Shown: positions 36,994 through 45,819, counted from the stretch's first letter. The stretch is 64,000 bases of DNA from Bradyrhizobium diazoefficiens USDA 110 (GCF_000011365.1 NC_004463.1:558001-622000); one strand, 5' to 3'. Program-made: numbers and translations. The notes: generated from the sequence alone by a model not told the origin.

Positions 36994-36999
36994 GGCGGC

Positions 37000-38409
37000 T
37001 TACGGTATCTCGTACACCACCATCTTGTCGGCGATGCCGCGCAATGCGGCCTGCTTCTGAATCGGCTTGATTTCACGCTGCTTCAGCACTTCCGCCACGG
37101 CTGGCGCGTCCAGCACTGACCCGGTGATGTGCATCTCCTGCGCGGTCGACAGGCTCTGCACGCGCGCGGCGATGTTGACGGTCTGGCCGAAATAATCCTG
37201 CCGCTCGTTGAGCATCACCGCGAGGCACGGACCTTCATGGATGCCGATCTTGACGATGAGATCGGCGGTGCCGCGCTGCTTGTTGAGCACGTCCATCGCC
37301 GCACGCATCCGCAGGCCCGCGACGATCGCGTGCTCGGGACGGACGAAGGTCGCCATCACGGCGTCGCCGATGGTCTTCACCACCGCGCCCTTCTCGGAGG
37401 AGATGATCTCGAGCAGCGCATGGAAATGCGCGCGCACGAGATCGAAGGCGGCGAGATCGCCGACCCGCTCGTAGAGCGCGGTCGATCCTTTCAGATCCGT
37501 GAACAGAAATGTCAGGGACGTGATCTGGAGCCGCTGATCGACACTGAGATTGTCCGCCTTGAACACATCGCGGAACGTCTGGTTCGACAGCATCCGCTTG
37601 GCGGTGAGGAACGGCTTGCGCTTGCCGATGAGGTGATGAAGCGCCTCGGCCGCGATGAACACCGACGGCAGCACGCGTACGCCGGCCTGGTTCTCCAGCG
37701 ACAGCCGCAGCGGACCCGGCCGCATGGTCGTGGTGCCCGTCGGCGCCTGCACCCTGTTGTACATGATGGCGAGCTGCTGGCGGTCCTTGGTCGGCTCGCC
37801 CTGGACGTCGATGAAATGCGCGGCGTGCGTCACCGGCTCGAAGATGATGATGAAGTCGTTCGGCAGTTGCAGCGACATGGTCGCCTTCTCGCCGGCAGGC
37901 AGCTCCATCGTATCCAGTGTGACCTCGTTGGCCAGCGTCGCAAACGACTCCTTGTTGAAGTCGACGCCGGAGCTCCAGAACACCTGCTTGAAATACTCCC
38001 ATACCGGAAGCGTATCCGGGTCGTGCGCCGCGATGCGCCGGACGCGCGGGTTCACGGTGAAGGAGACCTCGACCTGGTCGTCGACGGAGGCCTTGTAACC
38101 GCAGGCACAGAGCGCACAGTGATAGTCGTCGGGCTTGAGCGCCTTCAGCGTCGCGTGAGCGCCAAGCACACCGCCGCAGCCCGGACACAGCACGTTCCAG
38201 CCGAGATCGAACAGCCCGAGCCGCGCCGAATGCAGGAAGGCGGAGATCGCGCGCTCTTCGTCGACACCATGCTGCCTGGCGAAATCGAGGACATTGACCC
38301 GGTTGAGCTCGTGATCCTCGCCGTCCTCGATGAGGCGCGCAATCTCATCGACCGCCTTCGGATCGGCGGTCTGCTTCAGAACGGAAAACTGGGCCTGGAT
38401 GTCGCTCAT
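37000..38409 (-). CDS. Adenylate/guanylate cyclase domain protein (class III) with DUF5939-type N-terminus
   Basis: The 469-residue protein has an N-terminal region with a zinc-ribbon-like motif (CPGCGGVLGAH...YHCALCACG) that fits a DUF5939 or TolB-like module. A C-terminal class III cyclase domain follows (about 285-469): LFTDLKGSTALYERVGD (metal-binding Asp), KTIGDAVMATFVRPEHA, KIGIHEGPCLAVMLNERQDYFGQTVNIAARVQSL. The substrate determinants are not classical guanylate type; cAMP production is likely. It is soluble, so it may respond to a cytosolic signal. A second cyclase is at 52917. Confidence 0.9.
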   Translation of the reverse strand: MSDIQAQFSVLKQTADPKAVDEIARLIEDGEDHELNRVNVLDFARQHGVDEERAISAFLHSARLGLFDLGWNVLCPGCGGVLGAHATLKALKPDDYHCALCACGYKASVDDQVEVSFTVNPRVRRIAAHDPDTLPVWEYFKQVFWSSGVDFNKESFATLANEVTLDTMELPAGEKATMSLQLPNDFIIIFEPVTHAAHFIDVQGEPTKDRQQLAIMYNRVQAPTGTTTMRPGPLRLSLENQAGVRVLPSVFIAAEALHHLIGKRKPFLTAKRMLSNQTFRDVFKADNLSVDQRLQITSLTFLFTDLKGSTALYERVGDLAAFDLVRAHFHALLEIISSEKGAVVKTIGDAVMATFVRPEHAIVAGLRMRAAMDVLNKQRGTADLIVKIGIHEGPCLAVMLNERQDYFGQTVNIAARVQSLSTAQEMHITGSVLDAPAVAEVLKQREIKPIQKQAALRGIADKMVVYEIP

Positions 38410-38459
38410 GGCGTAACTCTATCTAGGGTGGATCACGCCATCGGCCAGGCGAGCGCCTG

Positions 38460-39827
38460 TCACCGACGCGTGATTCGGAACATGGGTGAGCGGTCCGGCT
38501 GGGTCGTGACGACGCCATGCGGGATCACGGGAACCGTATCGACCAGCTCGACGCGAAACGCACCGATCAGCCGGGCCAGCGCCAGCACGGATTCGGCTTG
38601 CGCAAACGGCGCGCCGACGCACACGCGCGGACCCGCGCCGAACGGCAAATAGGCAAAACGGTCGGGTGCTTCGGTCGACATGAAACGCTTTGGAACGAAC
38701 GCGTTCGGCTGATCCCACAGCTTTTCGTGCCGGTGCAGCAGCCAGGGCGCGATCATGATGATGTCGCCCCTGCCGATCTCGATTCCGGCCGCATTGTCCT
38801 TCGCGCGCGCGGCACGCGCGATCAGGAAGGCGGGCGGATAGAGCCGCATGGTTTCTTCGATCACCGCGCGGGTGAATTTCTGGCGATCGATGTCGGCCAT
38901 GCTGTCGAGATGTTCGCCGCGGGTCTCGGAGGCCACCTCCTCCTGCGTATCAGGATCGAGCGCGAGCAGATAGAGCGCCCAGAACAGCGCGGTCGCCGTG
39001 GTCTCGTGGCCGGCGAGAATCATGGTCGCGACTTCGTCGATGAGTTGCTCGTCCGAAAAGCCCTTGCCCGTTTCAGGATCGCGCGCCTCGTCCATGAGAT
39101 CGAACAGGTCGCGCGGCGGCGCGCCGTCCTTTTTCCCGGCGGCGCGCCGCTCTGCGATCAGCATCGCGACGAATTCGGTCCAGCGCTTGCGGAAACGGGC
39201 GCGGGCAAAATCCATCGGGCTCGGCCAGGACACCGGCAGCAGCATGTCGAGGAAATAGGGCCGTCCCAGCCGCTCGCCATATTCCACGACGAAGTTGCGC
39301 AAGGTGGGGCCATGCCGGTCCATGCCGAACGAGAACATCGTGCGCCCGGCGATCTCGAGCGTCATGCGCTGCATGGTCTCGCGCAGATCGACGGTCTCGC
39401 CGCTGCGCGCATCCAGCTTCGCAATGGTCTCGTCGAGCACCGCAGTCATGTGCGGAACGAGATTTGCGGTGGCGCGCGGCGTGAAGGCCGGCGCGAGCGT
39501 GCGGCGCTGAAACGTCCAGGCATGACCTTCCGCAATCAGGAGGCCTTCGCCGAGCACGGGACGCAGCATGCGAATGCCGGCCGGCGTGCGCGTGTAGTTC
39601 TCGTAATTGCTGAGCAGGACATGCCGGATCGCGTCCGGGCGGTTCAGGATGAAGCTCTTATGGAGGAAGAAGCGGCCCTCGAGAACGTCTTCCTCATAGG
39701 CGCGCTGTCCCCACGTTGCGATCATGTTCTGCCTGATCACAGCGACCCGTCCGAGGAACGACATGTCGTCGGGGGCACGCGGCGGCGTCGGGGGGACGAT
39801 GGGCCGCCGCACGCTGGCGATGTTCAT
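38460..39827 (-). CDS. Cytochrome P450
   Basis: The start is at MNIASVRRPIVPPTPP with a GGGAGAGAGCC ribosome-binding site (455 residues). P450 motifs: I-helix AGHETTATALFWALY (oxygen-activating), K-helix ETMRLYPP (ExxR), and heme loop PFGAGPRVCVG with Cys403. The N-terminus is hydrophilic, so this is a soluble bacterial P450 needing ferredoxin partners; none is adjacent. The acyl-chain-like pattern (FLIARAARAKDNAAGIEIGRGD) resembles CYP family members hydroxylating fatty acids or terpenoids. It is 34 bases downstream of, and probably co-transcribed with, the Tat-exported hydrolase gene. Confidence 0.93.
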   Translation of the reverse strand: MNIASVRRPIVPPTPPRAPDDMSFLGRVAVIRQNMIATWGQRAYEEDVLEGRFFLHKSFILNRPDAIRHVLLSNYENYTRTPAGIRMLRPVLGEGLLIAEGHAWTFQRRTLAPAFTPRATANLVPHMTAVLDETIAKLDARSGETVDLRETMQRMTLEIAGRTMFSFGMDRHGPTLRNFVVEYGERLGRPYFLDMLLPVSWPSPMDFARARFRKRWTEFVAMLIAERRAAGKKDGAPPRDLFDLMDEARDPETGKGFSDEQLIDEVATMILAGHETTATALFWALYLLALDPDTQEEVASETRGEHLDSMADIDRQKFTRAVIEETMRLYPPAFLIARAARAKDNAAGIEIGRGDIIMIAPWLLHRHEKLWDQPNAFVPKRFMSTEAPDRFAYLPFGAGPRVCVGAPFAQAESVLALARLIGAFRVELVDTVPVIPHGVVTTQPDRSPMFRITRR

Positions 39828-39861
39828 GGCTCTCTCCCGCAGATGTGACGCAGGCAAATAG

Positions 39862-41232
39862 CTAGTAAGTCAGCTCGGCAACCGCAATCCTGTTCTCGGC
39901 GGCAGGCCAGAGGCGTGCCACGATCCGTTCTTCGCCGAACTGGGCCACGATGTTACGCCCGATCTCGCCGGCCGGAAGCCGCAATGTTGCTGTCGCATCC
40001 GTGGGTACGCCCGGTTTGACGTCGGCCGGCTCCTTGCCGTCGAGCAGAACCACGTCCCGCGGCAGGCCGAAATAGCCGCGCGGACGTGACATGATCACGA
40101 CTGCGCCGGCATCCTTGTCCGCCGGCCCGAGCGGGCGCGCGGCACGCAGGTGGACGACGTCGGACGAGCGCGGGAAGGGCGAGCGATAGATATGCGTGGT
40201 CGGCGCATCCGGCGACGCGAGGACGAATTCGAGCGGCCAGGAGGGTTCGACCTGCGCCGGCCCCCAGCGGCCGTCAGCACCGGTCTTCGCGCTGTGCACG
40301 GCATTGCCGTTGCGCTCACCGGTATCCGGATCGACGCGGAAGATATCGACGGTTGCGCCCGCCACCGGCCGATTGGTGGACACGCCGCCCGGCGTTCCCG
40401 TGACGAGGCCACTCAGCCTGACGCTCGGTTCCGGCACGATCGCGATGCGCGCGGGCTCGCGGCCGGCGATGAACTTGTAGATCTCGCGGAAGGCGCGCGG
40501 GTGAAACGCCACCTCGCGATGATCGAGCGCACCGAGCACGAGATTGGTGGCCCCCCGCAGCTCCGGCCCCTCGGCGGTGACACCGGTCGGCGTGCCGGGC
40601 TTGCCGATGAAGCGGCCGTCGGCTTGCGCGTATTTGTCCATGCCATCGCTGCGCAGGGTGAGGAAAGCCGTGCCCGGCGTCACCTCGCTCTCGCCCCCGT
40701 TCAACCCGCGCAGGAAAACGCCGCGGCCGTTGAACTCGTTGTTGGGCTGGTCGTCGCTCGCGAACACGCCGTGATTGGGCGTGCCGCACAGGACAGCGTG
40801 GCTGACGTCAGCCACACCGCCGTTCCTGACGACATTGCGGATCGCATAGCCGCCGCGAGAGCTGCCGACCAGTGCCACGCGCGCCGCACCGGTACGGCGC
40901 TTCAGCTCGGCGATGGCGGCGGCAAGCTCACGGCGCTGGTCCTCGGTCGAGGAGCGGTTCGCCTGCTCGACCGTGTCGTCGCTCCGCGCATTGGGATCGG
41001 TGAAGTTGATCGCCAGCATGCGATCGCGCGCGATGCCATTGGATTCCATCCGCCACATCGTGGTCATCCAGAGCGCGTCGTAGTCGCCATTGCCGTGGAC
41101 GAACAGGATCGGCGGCACCTCGGCGCCCTGCGCCGCGGGCGCGGTTTGCGCGAAAGCATCCATCCGGACGCTCGCAAGCGCAAAAGGCAATGTGCCGGCA
41201 CCTTGCAGGATCGTCCGTCGCGACAGCTTCAT
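39862..41232 (-). CDS. Tat-exported alpha/beta hydrolase (lipase-like)
   Basis: The start is at MKLSRRTILQGAG (456 residues), with a Tat signal (SRRTIL) ending near AFAQ. The hydrolase domain has ILFVHGNGDYDALW (oxyanion loop), VALVGSSRGGYAIRNVV (nucleophile Ser, GSSRGG) and LCGTPNHGVF. A C-terminal ~180-residue beta-rich part (VSTNRPVAGATVDIFRVDPDTGERNG, GRWGPAQVEPSWPLEFVL) looks like a carboxypeptidase-regulatory or transthyretin-like domain. It is probably a periplasmic or surface esterase. It is followed by the P450 gene. Confidence 0.88.
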   Translation of the reverse strand: MKLSRRTILQGAGTLPFALASVRMDAFAQTAPAAQGAEVPPILFVHGNGDYDALWMTTMWRMESNGIARDRMLAINFTDPNARSDDTVEQANRSSTEDQRRELAAAIAELKRRTGAARVALVGSSRGGYAIRNVVRNGGVADVSHAVLCGTPNHGVFASDDQPNNEFNGRGVFLRGLNGGESEVTPGTAFLTLRSDGMDKYAQADGRFIGKPGTPTGVTAEGPELRGATNLVLGALDHREVAFHPRAFREIYKFIAGREPARIAIVPEPSVRLSGLVTGTPGGVSTNRPVAGATVDIFRVDPDTGERNGNAVHSAKTGADGRWGPAQVEPSWPLEFVLASPDAPTTHIYRSPFPRSSDVVHLRAARPLGPADKDAGAVVIMSRPRGYFGLPRDVVLLDGKEPADVKPGVPTDATATLRLPAGEIGRNIVAQFGEERIVARLWPAAENRIAVAELTY

Positions 41233-41369
41233 CTGTTCCTCCCCGGCAAAACCGCCTCTTTGCACCGCTTATAGCGTCCTAACCACTGGACAGCGAAGGA
41301 CTTTCGCGGGCATCACTGAATCCGCCGGAATCGCCAGGACCACTTCTGCCAGCCCATATGGAAGGGGAT

Positions 41370-43058
41370 ATGACCGAGCAGCCGAACCGTCAGAGAATCG
41401 CAGCCGACGGCATCGCCGCGCCGCTGCGATACACCGTGTTCCGGCGCATCTGGCTCGCCAGCCTGCTCTCCAATCTCGGCCTGCTGATCCAGGGCGTCGG
41501 CGCCGCCTGGGCGATGACGCAGATGGCGGCCTCGGCCGACAAGGTGGCGCTGGTGCAGACCGCGCTGATGCTGCCGATCATGCTGATCTCGATGCCGGCG
41601 GGCGCCATCGCCGACATGTATGACCGCCGCATCGTCACCCTGGTCTCGCTCATGATCGCGCTGACCGGCGCGACTGCGCTCACGATCCTGGCCGGGCTCA
41701 AGCTGATCACGCCGGAAGCGCTGCTCGCCTTCTGCTTCGTCGTGGGCAGCGGCAACGCGCTGTTCGGCCCGGCCTGGCAATCCTCGGTCAGCGAGCAGGT
41801 GCCGCCCGAAGCACTGCCGTCGGCCGTCGCGCTGAACGGCATCAGCTACAACATCGCGCGTAGCTTCGGTCCCGCGGTCGGCGGTGTCATCGTCGCCGCG
41901 CTCGGCGCGGTGGCGGCGTTTGCCTGCAACGCGATCCTCTATCTGCCGCTGCTGGTCGTGCTGCTGCTGTGGCGGCGCAGCACCGAGCCCTCGCGCCTGC
42001 CCCGCGAGAAGCTCAACCGCGCCATGGTTTCGGGCTTCCGCTACATCACCAATTCGCCGCCGATCAAGATCGTCCTGCTGCGCACGCTGGTGATGGGCCT
42101 GATCGGCGGCGCCATCATGGCGCTGATGCCGCTGGTCGCGCGCGACCTCTTGCATGGCGGCGCGCAGACCTACGGCATCATGCTCGGCGCCTTCGGCATG
42201 GGCGCGGTCATCGGCGCGCTCAACATCCACGAATTGCGCAAGCGCATGAGCGGCGAGTCCGCGATCCGCGCCTGCACCATCTCGATGGCCTTTGCGATGG
42301 CCGCCCTTGCCGTGAGCACAGAACCGGTGCTGACGGCGACCGCGCTGGTGCTGGCCGGCGCGGTCTGGATGGCCGCCGTCGCGCTGTTCAATATCGGCGT
42401 GCAGCTCTCGGCACCGCGCTGGGTCGCAGGCCGGTCGCTGGCAGCGTTCCAGGCCTCGATCTCCGGCGGCATCGCGATCGGCGCCTGGGGCTGGGGCCAT
42501 CTCACCGACTATGCCGGCGTCGAGGTCGCGCTTCTGGTCGCGGCAGGCCTGATGCTGATCTCACCGCTGCTCGGGATCTGGCTCACGATGCCGCGCGTCG
42601 GCGCCCGCAACGAGGACGCCGAGGTGCTGGCCGATCCCGAAGTCAGGCTGTCGCTCACCGGCCGCAGCGGACCGCTGGTGGTCGAGATCGAATACCGGGT
42701 GTCTCAGGAGAACGCGCGCGCCTTCCACAATGTGATGCAGGACGTGCAGCTCTCAAGGCAGCGCAACGGCGCCTATGGCTGGTCGATCGCGCGCGACATC
42801 GCCGACCCCGAATTGTGGACCGAGCGCTATCACTGCCCGACCTGGTTCGACTATCTTCGCCAGCGCAACCGCTCGACCCTATCCGAACGCGCGCTGCATC
42901 AGCAGGCGATCGATTTCCACATCGGCCCCGAGCCGGTGCGCGTCCGCCGCATGCTGGAGCGTCCGTTCGGCTCGGTGCGCTGGAAGGAAGAGACGCCGGA
43001 CCAGGGAGCAAGTGAGGTGCTGCCCGTGGTCGCGACCGCGGCGGGGAGCAGCACGTAG
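41370..43058 (+). CDS. MFS exporter with extra C-terminal alpha+beta domain
   Basis: The start is taken at MTEQPNRQRIA (562 residues), preceded by GGAAGG; an ATG at 41358 is an alternative. The first ~410 residues are an MFS_3/EntS-type transporter (RYTVFRRIWLASLLSNLGLLIQGVGAAWAM, GPAWQSSVSEQVP, ARSFGPAVGGVIVA, GWGHLTDYAGVEVALLVAAG). The last ~110 residues (SGPLVVEIEYRVSQENARAFHNVMQDVQLSRQRNGAYGWSIARDIADPELW) resemble an antibiotic-biosynthesis-monooxygenase/NIPSNAP-like ferredoxin-fold module, cytoplasmic by topology. MFS_3 members export siderophores or drugs. Substrate unknown. Confidence 0.88.
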   Translation: MTEQPNRQRIAADGIAAPLRYTVFRRIWLASLLSNLGLLIQGVGAAWAMTQMAASADKVALVQTALMLPIMLISMPAGAIADMYDRRIVTLVSLMIALTGATALTILAGLKLITPEALLAFCFVVGSGNALFGPAWQSSVSEQVPPEALPSAVALNGISYNIARSFGPAVGGVIVAALGAVAAFACNAILYLPLLVVLLLWRRSTEPSRLPREKLNRAMVSGFRYITNSPPIKIVLLRTLVMGLIGGAIMALMPLVARDLLHGGAQTYGIMLGAFGMGAVIGALNIHELRKRMSGESAIRACTISMAFAMAALAVSTEPVLTATALVLAGAVWMAAVALFNIGVQLSAPRWVAGRSLAAFQASISGGIAIGAWGWGHLTDYAGVEVALLVAAGLMLISPLLGIWLTMPRVGARNEDAEVLADPEVRLSLTGRSGPLVVEIEYRVSQENARAFHNVMQDVQLSRQRNGAYGWSIARDIADPELWTERYHCPTWFDYLRQRNRSTLSERALHQQAIDFHIGPEPVRVRRMLERPFGSVRWKEETPDQGASEVLPVVATAAGSST

Positions 43059-43066
43059 GTTCTGCC

Positions 43067-43205
43067 GTCGTCCCGGCGAAGGCCGGGACCCATAACCACA
43101 GGCAAAAGTTTGGCGAAGACTCGGAGTTGCGACCGAGTCCTGTACAGCTAGTCGCGCTCTATCGATAGATCACGCGGTATGGGTCCCGGCCTTCGCCGGG
43201 ACGAC
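43067..43205. repeat. Long inverted repeat GTCGTCCCGGCGAAGGCCGGGACCCAT
   Basis: Two arms of ~28 bases (GTCGTCCCGGCGAAGGCCGG and its reverse complement), separated by ~85 bases of mixed composition. The gene-free element sits between the convergent MFS and Cys-rich genes, where it may act as a bidirectional terminator. Confidence 0.8.
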
Positions 43206-43213
43206 AAGCACGT

Positions 43214-43429
43214 TTACTGCCCGTGCTCCGTCAGCACCTTGTCGCAGCCCTTGCTCAGCCGCGTGCGGTTCTGCTTCAGGCAGGCGAGCACAGCCTGGTC
43301 GCCATTGTTCATCACGGGGCGGCAGAAGCGCGTGACGTCGCGCGCGCAGGCGTCGTGTCCGGGCTGTTGTTGCGCGGAGGCGCCAGATGCGCACAGGAGC
43401 AAGGAAATAACGAAAAGAAATCTGGTCAT
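43214..43429 (-). CDS. Small secreted four-cysteine protein A
   Basis: The 71-residue protein has a signal peptide (MTRFLFVISLLLCASGASAQ) and a mature ~51-residue domain (HDACARDVTRFCRP, AVLACLKQNRTRLSKGCDKVL). The cysteine pattern C-x6-C-x14-C-x10-C is close to the Golgi-type 'cysteine-rich repeat' found in secreted eukaryotic and bacterial proteins. Two disulfides are likely. It is related in pattern to the next gene (C...R.C...C...LS.GC). Function unknown. Confidence 0.8.
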   Translation of the reverse strand: MTRFLFVISLLLCASGASAQQQPGHDACARDVTRFCRPVMNNGDQAVLACLKQNRTRLSKGCDKVLTEHGQ

Positions 43430-43594
43430 CGCGTAATGCCTCTTACCCGGAAGATGTGCGGGCGAAGCTAGTGCGACGATCCCGGAGCCGCAACGGCTTT
43501 ATTGACAGGCTGCATCGCGCCACAGCGTGGCCCCGGCTTGACGCCGGGGCACAACGCGAGGGGAGCTAACCGACGCAACGATCGCTGTGTGCTC

Positions 43595-43918
43595 TTACTG
43601 GTTGCCCTGAGCGTCAGCGACCTTGCGTGACGCGCCCTTGGCGAGGTCCTTGTCCATCACCGCGCGGCAGCCGGCGCTCAGATCCGAGCGATGCTTCATC
43701 ATGCACGCGGTGATCTTCGGGATGTTGGGGATCTCCGACGAGCACAGGCGGAAGGCATCGCCGGTGCACTGCTGCTGCGCCTCGGCCGAGAAGGCGAAGC
43801 TCGAAGTCGTCGAGACGATCGAGACGATGGCGGCGAAGCCCAGAGCCAGGCTGGTGTCGCGGATCTTGCTGCTCAAGGACTTGGAGGTGAGCGACTTGGC
43901 CGTAAACGACTTGGTCAT
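43595..43918 (-). CDS. Small secreted four-cysteine protein B
   Basis: The start is at MTKSFTAKSLTSKSL (107 residues), with GGGAGC upstream. A long basic N-terminus precedes a signal-like hydrophobic segment (ALGFAAIVSIVSTTSSFAFSAEAQ). The four-Cys domain is QQQCTGDAFRLCSSEI, KITACMMKHRSDLSAGCRAVM, with the same spacing class as protein A. It is divergent from the deacetylase gene, and two CRP-like palindromes lie in the shared region. Function unknown. Confidence 0.8.
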   Translation of the reverse strand: MTKSFTAKSLTSKSLSSKIRDTSLALGFAAIVSIVSTTSSFAFSAEAQQQCTGDAFRLCSSEIPNIPKITACMMKHRSDLSAGCRAVMDKDLAKGASRKVADAQGNQ

Positions 43919-43997
43919 TTGAAGCTCCCATTGGCGCCGCTGCAAGCGGAGCCCGTTGTTGATGGGAACTACGATGCTCCAGCAAAACAGTTTCCAC

Positions 43998-44013
43998 TGT
44001 GATGACGGTCACG
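43998..44013. promoter_or_regulatory. CRP-like palindrome, site 1
   Basis: TGTGA-TGACGG-TCACG, one mismatch from TGTGA-N6-TCACA, centred 80-90 bases upstream of the secreted protein B start. Its centre is 30 bases from the next site, about three helical turns. Confidence 0.55.
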
Positions 44014-44027
44014 GGGCGCACCCAAAC

Positions 44028-44043
44028 TGTGACATCGGTCACA
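44028..44043. promoter_or_regulatory. CRP-like palindrome, site 2 (perfect)
   Basis: TGTGACATCGGTCACA is a perfect TGTGA-N6-TCACA palindrome. It lies between the divergent starts of secreted protein B (43918) and the deacetylase (44173) and could control either or both. Confidence 0.6.
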
Positions 44044-44172
44044 TTGGCGCACCTCGCTGAAAATCCGGCGCAAACGCCGTCGCGTTGGTGTCACGTTAAC
44101 TGTTCCTTCGCATTAATGGCTCGTCGCGCGGGAAATTCCGCAGGTTTGGTTGCGTAATTGGAAAGAGTAGCG

Positions 44173-45228
44173 ATGCGTAATGCGTTGGGCCTGATGCTGG
44201 CCAGTGTAGTTGCGGCGGTCGTGATCGCCGCCGGCGGTTGGTTTTATTATTCCGCGAGCGCCGATCCGGGCGCCCCCAAGACAGTTGCCGCCCGTGCCGC
44301 CGACCCGTTGCCGGCACAGACGAAAATCGCCGCCAAGGACGACGTCGCGACCACCGCGGCGATCGCGGCGAAGCCGACGGCCGTTGCCCAGGCATCCGCG
44401 CCTACGCCCGCCCCGGTCGCGCCAGTTCAACCGAAGCAGGCCTGCGCCAATCCAAACGCCCTCGGCGTCGCCCGCGTGGTCGAGATCGACACCACCGGCG
44501 GTCCCGGCTTCGGCTTCGAGCACTTCAAGCAGTTCGATTTCCTCACCGACAAGGAGGTCGTGCTGACCTTCGACGACGGTCCGTGGCCGGTCAACACACC
44601 CGCGGTGCTGAAGGCGCTCGCGGATGAATGCACCAAGGGCCTGTTCTTCTCGGTCGGCAAGCACGCGACCTACCACCCGGAAATCCTGCGCCAGGTTCTG
44701 GCCCAGGGCCACACGGTCGGCACGCACACCTGGTCGCATGTCAACCTGAACAGCAAGAAGATGACGGAGCAACAGGTCAAGGACGAGGTCGAAAAGGGCT
44801 TTAGCGCAGTGAGGTTCGCGCTCGGCACCAATCCGGCGCCGTTCTTCCGCTTCCCGCAGCTTCAGCACAATCCGGCGATGGTGACCTATTTCGGCACCCG
44901 CAACGTCGCGATGTTCTCGACCGACATCGATTCCTTCGACTTCAGGAAGGGCGCGACGCCGGAGAAGATCGTCGAGACCGTGATGGGCAGGCTCGACAAG
45001 CTCGGCAAGGGCATCATCCTGATGCACGACTTCCAGAAGCACACCGGCGAAGCCATGCCGGCGCTGCTCGCGCGGCTCAAGGCCGGCGGCTACAAGGTCG
45101 TGCAGATGAAGGCCAAGACCACCTTCCAGACGCTGCCGGAATATGACGAAGCGCTGCTGAAGGACCTGAAGGTGCCGACCTCGAGCGCGCGTCCGATCGG
45201 AAGCGTGGTGCAGACGGTTTCGCAGTAG
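44173..45228 (+). CDS. Polysaccharide deacetylase (NodB domain)
   Basis: The start is at MRNALGLMLASVVAAV (351 residues), with GAAAGAG upstream. An N-terminal signal anchor (1-25) is followed by an Ala/Pro/Lys linker (to ~100). A NodB domain then carries LTFDDGPWPVNTPAVLKAL (catalytic and metal Asp pair), GLFFSVGKHA, VGTHTWSHVNL (HxxxH metal motif) and the later DIDSFDF, with LMHDFQKHTGE (C-terminal His). It removes acetyl groups from N-acetylated glycans outside the inner membrane. Substrate unknown: peptidoglycan or exopolysaccharide are candidates. The spacer near 45260 forms a terminator-like hairpin. Confidence 0.92.
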   Translation: MRNALGLMLASVVAAVVIAAGGWFYYSASADPGAPKTVAARAADPLPAQTKIAAKDDVATTAAIAAKPTAVAQASAPTPAPVAPVQPKQACANPNALGVARVVEIDTTGGPGFGFEHFKQFDFLTDKEVVLTFDDGPWPVNTPAVLKALADECTKGLFFSVGKHATYHPEILRQVLAQGHTVGTHTWSHVNLNSKKMTEQQVKDEVEKGFSAVRFALGTNPAPFFRFPQLQHNPAMVTYFGTRNVAMFSTDIDSFDFRKGATPEKIVETVMGRLDKLGKGIILMHDFQKHTGEAMPALLARLKAGGYKVVQMKAKTTFQTLPEYDEALLKDLKVPTSSARPIGSVVQTVSQ

Positions 45229-45258
45229 CGCGTTCGACCGGATCGAAAACTCTTGCGT

Positions 45259-45283
45259 GATGGCCGGGCTTGTCCCGGCCATC
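45259..45283. terminator. Hairpin after the deacetylase gene
   Basis: GATGGCCGGG-CTTGT-CCCGGCCATC, a 10-bp GC-rich stem 30 bases after the stop codon, with a short loop but no long T-run. It probably ends the transcript or protects its 3' end. Confidence 0.6.
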
Positions 45284-45393
45284 AACGTTCTTGGGCCTGC
45301 GTGGAAAGGTCATGGATGCCCGGGACATCTGGCGCGAACACGCGCCTCGCGTTTGCCTGAGGCGTGACGGCGAGGGTGGGGCGCAAAGACCGC

Positions 45394-45762
45394 TTACCAA
45401 TAGATGCCGTGGCGATGCAGCTCGCTGATGATGCGGCCTTCGGTCCAGGTACGCTTGTGCTTCGGCTTGTTGACTTTCGCCGTGGTCTTCGTTGCGGTCG
45501 CGGCGGGCGCTGAAGTCGTCGTGGCTACGGCGGGTGCCGCGGCAGGCGCAGGCGCCGAGATCGCCGGCGGACGGTCGACATATTTCGGTGCTTCGGTGAC
45601 GGGTGCGGCTTCACTCACTTGCGTCGTCACGGCGATTGTCGCCGTCGCTTGCGGCGCCGAGGCCTGTTCGCTCGCCGTGGCCAGCGAGAGGCTGCGTGGA
45701 CCGGCCGCCTGAGCAGATGCTGAAGCCAGGACCATGGCGGCCACCAGAATGATCTTGCGCAT
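45394..45762 (-). CDS. Small secreted Ala/Thr/Pro-rich protein
   Basis: This 122-residue protein has a signal peptide (MRKIILVAAMVLASASAQAA) and a low-complexity Ala/Thr/Pro region with many TxA and PA pairs (about 25-95). It has a basic, likely conserved C-terminus (KHKRTWTEGRIISELHRHGIYW). A GGGGAGA ribosome-binding site precedes the ATG. The C-terminal motif recurs in short exported proteins of Bradyrhizobium, to my knowledge without function. A CRP-like palindrome lies ~58 bases upstream. Confidence 0.75.
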   Translation of the reverse strand: MRKIILVAAMVLASASAQAAGPRSLSLATASEQASAPQATATIAVTTQVSEAAPVTEAPKYVDRPPAISAPAPAAAPAVATTTSAPAATATKTTAKVNKPKHKRTWTEGRIISELHRHGIYW

Positions 45763-45819
45763 GTGAAATCTCCCCGTGTTGGCGTGACCGGGACGCTATG
45801 GGAGATACACGCGACATTA

